This document shows, piece by piece, positions 51,136-58,485 of a stretch of 64,000 nucleotides of DNA. Source of the stretch: JBKBIP01 sp046297495 (GTDB lineage: Bacteria; Planctomycetota; Planctomycetia; Gemmatales; Gemmataceae); the NCBI GenBank assembly GCA_046297495.1, contig JBKBIP010000030.1:1-64000 (forward strand), written 5' to 3'. The notes under the pieces are model-generated. The model did not search any database. It saw nothing but the letters and a program-made list of their open reading frames with translations, and was not told the DNA's origin. Position 1 is the first letter of the stretch, and every line of letters begins with the position of its first letter. The translations under genes and the position numbers were made by a program.

Positions 51136-54015
51136 ATGCCACCCCTCGATTTGTCCGTGGACGATCAATGGACCGACCATTTTCAGGCTCTAGATTTCGC
51201 TGAACGACAATTCACCGAATGGATGAGCACGAATGTCATTCGGAATAAACTGCAGAAATCATTCTCGGATCATTATGCTCAACGACGCGCCGCGTGGAGT
51301 GCGGCTCAAAAGGAAGGGCAAGACGTTCCCAAAGACATTGGACTGCCTAAAGGACGGACGGCGGAATCATCCGCATCCCGTTTGTTGCGCTACTGGATTT
51401 TCGTCGAGCGCGAAATTCGCTCCTTTGCCGATCAAGGGTGGCTCCCCCTGGCACAGGCCCACAACCTGTTGGCCGAGGCCCGCGAGCGGCAAGCCGTCCT
51501 GGAACGGCAGCTTACGTCCGCAGAGTTACCAGAAGTCATTCCGTTGGCGGAAACCGCGATTCAAAGCTCGCAGCCGCCATCGACCCAAGGCCCCCGGCGC
51601 AATTTTTTGGAGATATTGCTGGAGCCGCGCAATATCCAAGTGTTGCTGGCATTAGGGGGAGCCTTGATGGTGGTGGGCCTGGTGATCCTGCTGTGGGTCA
51701 ACGAGTTTTTCACGCCACCCGTCGTGGCCATTTCGCTCGGCGTCGGCAACGCCGCCTTGCTGGGAGTTGGCTGGTGGGTGCTGCGTTCGACCCGCTATCT
51801 GTTGGCTGGTAGGGCACTCACCTTGCTGGCCTGCTTGGTCATGCCTCTCAACCTGTGGTACTACCATGCCAACAACCTCATTACGCTCGACGGCCATCTG
51901 TGGGTGCCGGCTTTGGTCATCAGTGTGCTCTATGCCGCTTCCGCCGTGATGCTGCGGGATGAATTGTTTGTGTACATTTTTGTCGCTGGCGTGACTCTGA
52001 CAGGGCTGTTGATACTGGCGGATATTCCCCCTTCTCCCCAGAAATTCTGGGAAATCGCTTCACCGGCCACGCTGTTGGTCGTGCTTGGTTTATTGGCTAT
52101 CCTTGTCGAACGGGCGTTTCCGGAGCAAGAAGGACCGTTTAGCCGGCGCGGCTTCGGCTTGGCCTTTTTCTGGTCTGGACATGTGCTGTTGGCGTCGGGG
52201 TTGTTACTCGTCCTCGGCGCGCAGATTGCCGGCGATTGGCTCTATGAGCCGGTCTTCAAGGTCGTGTACCAACTACTGGACGCCAAACCGTCCCCCATAG
52301 TCGGCGAGCTGCGCTGGTTGGCGCTGGCACTGGTGATTACCGGCACCTTTGCATACATCTACTCCGATATAGTGGTGCGGCATGTCGGCGTGTACGTCCA
52401 TATTGCCGCGGCGACCTTGTTGTGGACCTTGTTGCTGTCGGTGCAATTGCTCAATGTCGCCGTAGGGATAGATACTTTGATCGCTCTCTTGGCCGTGACC
52501 GCTCTGATCCTGAACGGCAGCCAAGCCACGATATTCCGCGACAGCCTTTACACACGGTCACTGCCCATCTTGGGGATATTGATGCCGCTGCTGGCGGTGG
52601 CGTTGGGACTGTTGGTCTATATCCGGGCGTTAAGCTTGGACCTGAGAAACGTTTGGTACGTGGCGCCGCCCGCCTGGTCCTATGTTGGCGCCATGCTCCT
52701 GACGGCCCTATCGTGTCGGGCTGGAGCACATTGGTATCGCCATACTCACCCCAAGCTGACAATGGTGTACTTCTTCGCCACGGCCGCCGCCACGATGGTG
52801 GCGGCAACGGCGTTACTGGCGGCTTTGGGTCTGAATACATGGGAGAAAATCGCGCCGTGGTTAATGCTGTTCCCCCTTGCTTACCTGATCGCGGCCCGGT
52901 TGTACCGCGGCCATTCGATGGAACGGCCTCTGTTCTGGGTCAGTCACGTCGCCACGGCCGTTATGCTTTTCTCCAGTCTGGTGTCGGCGGTGGAAGGGTT
53001 CACGTTGGTGGAGCAACAGTCGTTGAACCTGGTCCTGGCCTTGTTCTTCGCCGAAGCTGCTGTGTTCTATACCTTGGCCACCTTGTTTTACCGGCACGTT
53101 TCGACGATCCATCTTGGGGCAGCGATGGCATGTGGGGCCGTGTGGCAGCTATTGACCTACCAAGGAGTCGCCACGGAAACCTACACGCTTACCTTTGCTC
53201 TCGTCGGGTTGGGATTGCTGGTGATTTATCGTTTCGCGGTGGTGGAACGCCTCGCTTCTGGACCGCTGGCCGACGCCGTGTTTCAAAGCGCCAACACGCT
53301 GATGTCACTGGCCTTGCTGGCGGCGCTCTTCCTGGGCATGAGCCAACTGGCGACGGCTCATGCGCTGCGTTGGCAAATGATCGGCTTGTTCGCCGTTCTG
53401 AGTGTCGCCAGCTTGGTGGCCGTGATGCTGGTACGTCATCCGGCATGGCGGCGTTGGTATGTGGTGACAGCAATTGGACAAGCCGCTCTCACCTACTTGG
53501 GCATTACCATCATCAGCAAGTTAACGCCATTGCAAAAGCTTGAGATCTTCAGCGTGACGGTCGGCTTGCTGTTGCTCGTGGTGGGGCACATCGGCTGGTA
53601 TCGTGAGCACGAGCGTGAAAGTGACTTAGTCAGCCTCAGTTTGCTGCTAGGGAGTCTTCTCGTCGGTGTCCCCCTCGCAGTGGCTACCCTTATCGACCGC
53701 AGCCGCGATCATTTCATCGTCTTGAACGAATTGGGCTTCCTGGCGGCAGGGGTGTTGCTGCTGACAACGGGCATTCTCTTCCAACTCAAGGCCACGACGC
53801 TGACCGGCGCTCTGTTGACGGCCGTGTATTTCTTGACGCTGCTGATCTACGTCCCTTGGAGCCGCCTCAACGCCGTCGCCATTTTCATCATCGTCGGTGG
53901 CGGCATCTTATTTGGAATGGGATTGCTCCTGAGCGTATATCGAGATCGCTTACTGGCGTTACCTGATCAAATCAAGCGGCGCCAAGGTGTGTTCCGTGTT
54001 TTGAGCTGGCGTTGA
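51136..54015 (+). CDS. Large polytopic membrane protein of unknown function
   Basis: A 959-residue protein with a soluble N-terminus of about 170 residues (helical, charged, LLRYWIFVEREIRSFADQGWLP) and then roughly 24 predicted spans through the end. The start of the membrane part, LLALGGALMVVGLVILLWVNE, resembles DUF2157/DUF2339-type bacterial membrane proteins, in which many spans follow a short cytoplasmic helix pair. No transport or enzyme motif is recognised. AAAGGACC precedes the ATG. Monocistronic, with a hairpin (54067-54114) downstream. Confidence 0.75.
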   Translation: MPPLDLSVDDQWTDHFQALDFAERQFTEWMSTNVIRNKLQKSFSDHYAQRRAAWSAAQKEGQDVPKDIGLPKGRTAESSASRLLRYWIFVEREIRSFADQGWLPLAQAHNLLAEARERQAVLERQLTSAELPEVIPLAETAIQSSQPPSTQGPRRNFLEILLEPRNIQVLLALGGALMVVGLVILLWVNEFFTPPVVAISLGVGNAALLGVGWWVLRSTRYLLAGRALTLLACLVMPLNLWYYHANNLITLDGHLWVPALVISVLYAASAVMLRDELFVYIFVAGVTLTGLLILADIPPSPQKFWEIASPATLLVVLGLLAILVERAFPEQEGPFSRRGFGLAFFWSGHVLLASGLLLVLGAQIAGDWLYEPVFKVVYQLLDAKPSPIVGELRWLALALVITGTFAYIYSDIVVRHVGVYVHIAAATLLWTLLLSVQLLNVAVGIDTLIALLAVTALILNGSQATIFRDSLYTRSLPILGILMPLLAVALGLLVYIRALSLDLRNVWYVAPPAWSYVGAMLLTALSCRAGAHWYRHTHPKLTMVYFFATAAATMVAATALLAALGLNTWEKIAPWLMLFPLAYLIAARLYRGHSMERPLFWVSHVATAVMLFSSLVSAVEGFTLVEQQSLNLVLALFFAEAAVFYTLATLFYRHVSTIHLGAAMACGAVWQLLTYQGVATETYTLTFALVGLGLLVIYRFAVVERLASGPLADAVFQSANTLMSLALLAALFLGMSQLATAHALRWQMIGLFAVLSVASLVAVMLVRHPAWRRWYVVTAIGQAALTYLGITIISKLTPLQKLEIFSVTVGLLLLVVGHIGWYREHERESDLVSLSLLLGSLLVGVPLAVATLIDRSRDHFIVLNELGFLAAGVLLLTTGILFQLKATTLTGALLTAVYFLTLLIYVPWSRLNAVAIFIIVGGGILFGMGLLLSVYRDRLLALPDQIKRRQGVFRVLSWR

Positions 54016-54066
54016 CTCCAAGCAGTCCTCACGCCGCGCCAAGGCTAATCGGAACATAACATCCCG

Positions 54067-54114
54067 ATGGCGTTTGGCTGGGGCGTTGTACGTACGGAAT
54101 CGGCCCAAACGCCA
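54067..54114 (+). terminator. Hairpin downstream of the large membrane protein
   Basis: Arms ATGGCGTTTGG at 54067-54077 and its complement at 54104-54114, 11 bases perfect with more pairing inward, loop about 26 bases. No T-tract follows, so it may be a Rho-type or stabilising hairpin. It begins about 50 bases after the stop. Confidence 0.5.
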
Positions 54115-54195
54115 TGATCACTCTCATTCTCCCCATTCAAGGAGTTATTTTTCGACAGTATCTTTAATCATGTTGGAATCGTATAATTATCATCC

Positions 54196-55383
54196 ATGAA
54201 CTACTCATCCACCATCGTCGAACGGGTCCGCCAGGCCGTGCAGGGCGAGCGGCTGGTGCAAACGGCGGTGAAGCTCATCTCCATACCGAGTCGGACGGGG
54301 GAGGCCAAAGCGGTCAGCGATTGCTTGGCCGACATGCTGGCGAGCGAGGGTTTTTCCGTCGAACGGCCGGTGGGGGATCATCCCACGGCGCCGGCGGTGG
54401 CGGTGCGCTGGGACACCGGCCAACCTGGTAAAACGGTGCAATTCAACGGTCATCTCGATACCGTCCATTTGCCATTCGTGCCCCCCACGGTTGCCGATGG
54501 CCGGATCACCGGCAGCGGCTCGTCGGACATGAAGGGGGGCGTAGCGGCCATGGTCGAGGCCCTGCGCGTGGTGCGCGAGACGGGGGCCATGCCGCGCGGC
54601 TCCATCCTGCTGACTGCCCATGATCTACACGAATCCCCTTGGGGAGACAACCATCAGCTGCAGCGGCTGATCGAGACAGGCTTTCATGGCGATGTGGTGT
54701 TGATCCCCGAATATCTGACGGATCGGCTTCCCATTGTCGGTCGGGGAGGCTTGAATTGGCGCGTCGTCATCGCACGTCAAGGCCCGGCGATCCATGAGGT
54801 GATGCGGCCCCAGAACGAACCTAGCGTCATCGCCGCCGCCGCCGAGCTGGTGGCCCGCCTGAATCGGCTCAACGAAAGCGTTGCTCGAAAAAGTGATCCA
54901 TTAGCCGGGCCGGAAAGCGTGTTCATCGGCCAGATTCATAGCGGCGAAATCTACAACCAGTATCCTCACGATTGCTGGATCGAAGGCACGCGCCGTTGGC
55001 TGCCCGGCACCCGCATCGCCGACGTGGAAAACGAGCTGCGCCAACTCTGCGACGCGCTGGCCCGTGACACCGGAACGACTGTCACTAGCACTTTTGCCCT
55101 GATGCGTGATGCGTTTCAATTGGACCAGAACGACTTCCTAGTGGCAGCCTTTCAGCAGGCTTATGGCGCGTTAGCGGGGCAACCGCTCCCCATCGGCGCC
55201 AAGCCGTTTTGTGACGACGGCAACACCTTCTGGGCGCTGGCCGGCATCCCGGCGATCACGCACGGCCCCTTGGCCGGCGGCCCGCACACCTTGAACGAGT
55301 GGGTGTCCATCGATGATCTCGTGCGCGTGGCTCAAGTCTACGCCCTGACCGCCTGCGCCTACAATGAAGGGGACGGTCCATGA
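54196..55383 (+). CDS. M20-family metallohydrolase (ArgE/DapE/ACY1-like), atypical active-site motif
   Basis: A 395-residue peptidase-like enzyme of the cytoplasm. Metal ligands: His86 and Asp88 in NGHLDTVHLPF, Asp111 in SDMKGGVAAM, Glu172 in LIPEYL, and the C-terminal His in GPHTLNEW. The position normally holding the DEE pair reads AHDLHESPWGD (residues 141-151), so one Glu (146) remains and His145 replaces the neighbouring acid. It probably uses one or two zinc ions to cut an acyl-amino bond, but the substrate is open. Its stop overlaps the next gene (ATGA), so the two are cotranslated. Confidence 0.85.
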   Translation: MNYSSTIVERVRQAVQGERLVQTAVKLISIPSRTGEAKAVSDCLADMLASEGFSVERPVGDHPTAPAVAVRWDTGQPGKTVQFNGHLDTVHLPFVPPTVADGRITGSGSSDMKGGVAAMVEALRVVRETGAMPRGSILLTAHDLHESPWGDNHQLQRLIETGFHGDVVLIPEYLTDRLPIVGRGGLNWRVVIARQGPAIHEVMRPQNEPSVIAAAAELVARLNRLNESVARKSDPLAGPESVFIGQIHSGEIYNQYPHDCWIEGTRRWLPGTRIADVENELRQLCDALARDTGTTVTSTFALMRDAFQLDQNDFLVAAFQQAYGALAGQPLPIGAKPFCDDGNTFWALAGIPAITHGPLAGGPHTLNEWVSIDDLVRVAQVYALTACAYNEGDGP

Positions 55384-56291
55384 TCACTTTTCCGTTGCTG
55401 GCCACCCTGTGTATGATCGGAGCGGATCCCTTGTCACCAGGCGACCATGAACGAACGGTTCACGTCGGCGGCCTGACGCGCGGCTACTTGATCCATGTAC
55501 CGCCGGCTTACGATGGCAAAAAGCCGGTGCCGGTCGTGCTTGCTTTTCATGGCGGCGGCAGCAACGCCGAGCAAATGGTTGAATTCTGTGGTCTGAACAA
55601 CAAGGCCGACAAGGAAGGATTCATTGTCGTGTATCCCAAAGGCTCAGGCCGATTCGAGAAGATCGCCACCTGGAACGCCGGCAACTGCTGCGGCTATGCC
55701 ATGCGCCGAGAGATCGATGACGTCGCCTTCGTGAAAGCCCTGCTCGATGACCTGGAACAGACGGTCCGTGTCGATCCGAAGCGCGTTTATGCCACCGGCA
55801 TGTCCAACGGGGCCATGATCAGCTATCGCTTGGCGTCGGAGTTGTCGGAGCGCATCGCCGCCATCGCGCCGGTGGGGGGGCCAATGGGCACCGCGACTTG
55901 CAGCCCGAAACGTCCGGTTTCCGTCATCCACTTCCACGGCGGCAACGATCAATTCGCCCCCTTCCACGGCGGCAAAGGGGAGAAGAGCATCTCTGGCACC
56001 GACTTTTATTCGGTGGAACACTCCATCCAAGCCTGGATCAAGGCGAACGGTTGTCAGGACAAGCCTAAGACGGAAAAACTGCCGAACACGGTGGACGATG
56101 GCACGTCGATCATCCGCACTACCTACGGCGGCGGCAGGGATGGCGTCGAAGTGGTGCTCATCCTCATCGAAGGGGGTGGCCACACCTGGCCCGGCCGCGA
56201 ATCCCGCTTCGCCTTCCTCGGCAAAACGACGAAGAACATCTCCGCCAACGATGCCATGTGGGAGTTTTTCCAGAAACATCCGCTGAAGTAA
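55380..56291 (+). CDS. Polyhydroxybutyrate depolymerase/feruloyl esterase-like (CE1) enzyme
   Basis: A 303-residue alpha/beta hydrolase. The N-terminus (MITFPLLATLCMIG) could be a signal peptide. The domain starts VVLAFHGGGSNAEQMV (oxyanion area), then WNAGNCCGYAM, the nucleophile elbow YATGMSNGAMISYRL, a catalytic Asp around HGGNDQFAPFHGG, and the final GGHTWPGRES with the His. This is the LpqC / family 1 carbohydrate-esterase group, which removes feruloyl or acetyl groups or cuts PHB. ATG overlaps the M20 stop. The pairing with a peptidase suggests a shared substrate, possibly an acylated amino-sugar; inference. Confidence 0.92.
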   Translation: MITFPLLATLCMIGADPLSPGDHERTVHVGGLTRGYLIHVPPAYDGKKPVPVVLAFHGGGSNAEQMVEFCGLNNKADKEGFIVVYPKGSGRFEKIATWNAGNCCGYAMRREIDDVAFVKALLDDLEQTVRVDPKRVYATGMSNGAMISYRLASELSERIAAIAPVGGPMGTATCSPKRPVSVIHFHGGNDQFAPFHGGKGEKSISGTDFYSVEHSIQAWIKANGCQDKPKTEKLPNTVDDGTSIIRTTYGGGRDGVEVVLILIEGGGHTWPGRESRFAFLGKTTKNISANDAMWEFFQKHPLK

Positions 56292-56439
56292 CGAGTCTGT
56301 CGATTTTCAATTCCCCACTTGACAGAAATCGACGCGCGGACTATGGTGCCGCTCCTTCAATTCCATAAATTCGTTGCCGAAACCGCGCCAACCGGATGAA
56401 CGGGGTGAGGCCGGTACGCTGTCAAGCGGGGGAAGTTCC

Positions 56440-58302
56440 ATGGGCCATCGTGTCTGGGTGCTAGGAATCCTGTGGCTGGGATTGGTCGGCTGCGTGCATC
56501 AGCAAATCCGGCAACAATCGCCTGATGAGGAAACCGAGGTTGAACGCGACTACAAGGTCAAAACCATCGGCGACGTGACTGGCGTGGCCAACGCCGAGCC
56601 AATCGCCGTCAGCGGCGTGGGACTGGTGGTGGACCTCCAGGGGACCGGTGGGGCCGCGCCGCCGGGGGCGTACCGCACGATGTTGGAGGATTATCTCAAG
56701 AAAAAGGGGGTGGAGAATGTCAAGGACATCCTCAACTCGCCGAATCATTCGATGGTGCTGGTGTCGGCCATGATTCCCGCCGGCGCCCGCAAGGGGGACC
56801 CCATCGACGTGGAAATCTCCCTACCCTCCAACAGCCGGGCCAGCAGCCTGCGCGGCGGGTATTTGCTGGAGTGTTATCTTTTTAACTACGACAGTACCAA
56901 GAACCTCAGCCCCGGCTATCAAGGCTCGGATAAGTTAGTCCAAGGTCACAAGATCGCCGTGGCGGAAGGGCCGTTGCTCGTCGGCTTTGGTGACGGCGAT
57001 GAATCAGCCAAGTTGAAGAAAGGGCGTATCTGGGGGGGCGGCAAGTGCTTGATCGACCGTCCCTTTTACTTGACGCTGAACAGCGATCAGCAATACGTCG
57101 CCGTAGCCATGCGCATCGCTGACCGCATTAACGAAACCTTTCATGGCTCCTTTCGTGGTCTGGCTGGTTCGGAAATCGCCTCCGCCAAGACCAAAACTGC
57201 CGTCGCTTTGGGAGTGCCGGAACAATATCGCCATAACTTGCCGCGCTACCTGCGCGTGGTCCGTCTGATGCCGCTGGATGGCACTGCGATGACCAGCAGC
57301 GCGTATCGCCGGGCGCTGGAAGCCGATCTGTTCGAGCCGAGCCGAACGGTGGTGGCGGCGCTGCGCCTGGAAGCGTTGGGACCAGACAGCATACCGGTTT
57401 TGAAAAATGGTTTGAAGAGCCATCATCCGCTAGTCCGTTTTACCTCTGCCGAGGCTCTAGCCTATTTGGGTAGCCCGTCGTGTGGCGAGGAATTGGCCCT
57501 GCTGGCCGAACGGCAACCGGCGTTGCGCTCCTACTGCCTGACGGCGCTGGCTTCACTCAATGAAGCAATTTGCCACGTCAAATTGACGGAATTATTGGCG
57601 TCCCCATCGGCGGAGACGCGCTATGGGGCCTTCCGTGCCTTGCGGGCCTTGGATGAGAACGAGATGAAACGGGCCGGCGACTATCTGAACGAATCGTTCT
57701 GGCTGCACCGGGTCGCGCCGCGATCCGCTAGTTTGGTGCATCTGTCCAGCAGCCGTCGAGCCGAGGTCGTTTTGTTCGGCGAGGATGCCTACTTGGAGCC
57801 GCCGTTCTCCTTCCTGGCAGGGAGTGAGTTCACCATCACGGCCAGCCCAGACGATGAGCGCTGCACCATCAGCCGTTTTTCCCTGCGTACTGGAACCCAG
57901 CGCCGGCAGTGCTCGCTGCGCGTCGAGGACATCATCCGCACTATGGCTGACATGGGTGGGACCTATCCCGATGTCGTGGAGATGTTACGCCAATCGAACC
58001 GCTGCCAGTGCGTGAGCTGCCCAGTGGCCATCGATGCCTTGCCGCAAGTGACATCGGTGCGAGACTTGGCCAAGGCAGGGACCACGCCGGACGGCATCTT
58101 GCAAGAACAGGGGGCGGAAATCGTCACGGCGCGTGGCGACTTCAACGTGACGCCGACCCTGTTTGAAACCAACGCCGTCCGCCGCCAGCGCTTGCACGAC
58201 GACGCCCGCGCTACCCTGCTGCGCGACCAACCCGACACCGAGGACGAAGAACCGACGCAAACCGCCGAACGCAAAAAGAAATGGTGGCGGCTCCGAGACT
58301 GA
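56440..58302 (+). CDS. FlgI-like P-ring domain lipoprotein with HEAT repeats
   Basis: A 620-residue lipoprotein. The ATG at 56440 is preceded by GGGGGAAG. Lipobox GLVGC places Cys18 as the lipid anchor. Residues about 45-280 match the flagellar P-ring protein FlgI pattern: VKTIGDVTGVANAEP, VSGVGLVVDLQGTGG, HSMVLVSAMIPAGARKGDPIDVEIS. Residues about 320-470 are HEAT-like (KSHHPLVRFTSAEALAYLG). The remaining 150 residues are beta-rich with a Cys-containing segment (NRCQCVSCP). No other flagellar gene is in the window, and FlgI is normally not a lipoprotein, so a non-flagellar ring-like or envelope role is likely. Confidence 0.85.
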   Translation: MGHRVWVLGILWLGLVGCVHQQIRQQSPDEETEVERDYKVKTIGDVTGVANAEPIAVSGVGLVVDLQGTGGAAPPGAYRTMLEDYLKKKGVENVKDILNSPNHSMVLVSAMIPAGARKGDPIDVEISLPSNSRASSLRGGYLLECYLFNYDSTKNLSPGYQGSDKLVQGHKIAVAEGPLLVGFGDGDESAKLKKGRIWGGGKCLIDRPFYLTLNSDQQYVAVAMRIADRINETFHGSFRGLAGSEIASAKTKTAVALGVPEQYRHNLPRYLRVVRLMPLDGTAMTSSAYRRALEADLFEPSRTVVAALRLEALGPDSIPVLKNGLKSHHPLVRFTSAEALAYLGSPSCGEELALLAERQPALRSYCLTALASLNEAICHVKLTELLASPSAETRYGAFRALRALDENEMKRAGDYLNESFWLHRVAPRSASLVHLSSSRRAEVVLFGEDAYLEPPFSFLAGSEFTITASPDDERCTISRFSLRTGTQRRQCSLRVEDIIRTMADMGGTYPDVVEMLRQSNRCQCVSCPVAIDALPQVTSVRDLAKAGTTPDGILQEQGAEIVTARGDFNVTPTLFETNAVRRQRLHDDARATLLRDQPDTEDEEPTQTAERKKKWWRLRD

Positions 58303-58485
58303 GCGCCTTTAGGTTGCCTGCTAGTGGAATTTAATGGTGAGTCTGCCTGACGCAGAACCTCACCCAGAAACCATGAAAATGGAAAGACAGCAGGGAGAAT
58401 TCATCGGTTCGCATTCGCGTACTTGCGCGCGACCAATAAATCCGGTCCCACTATGTTCAGGGCAACGGTGGGCGTAGCCATCCGG

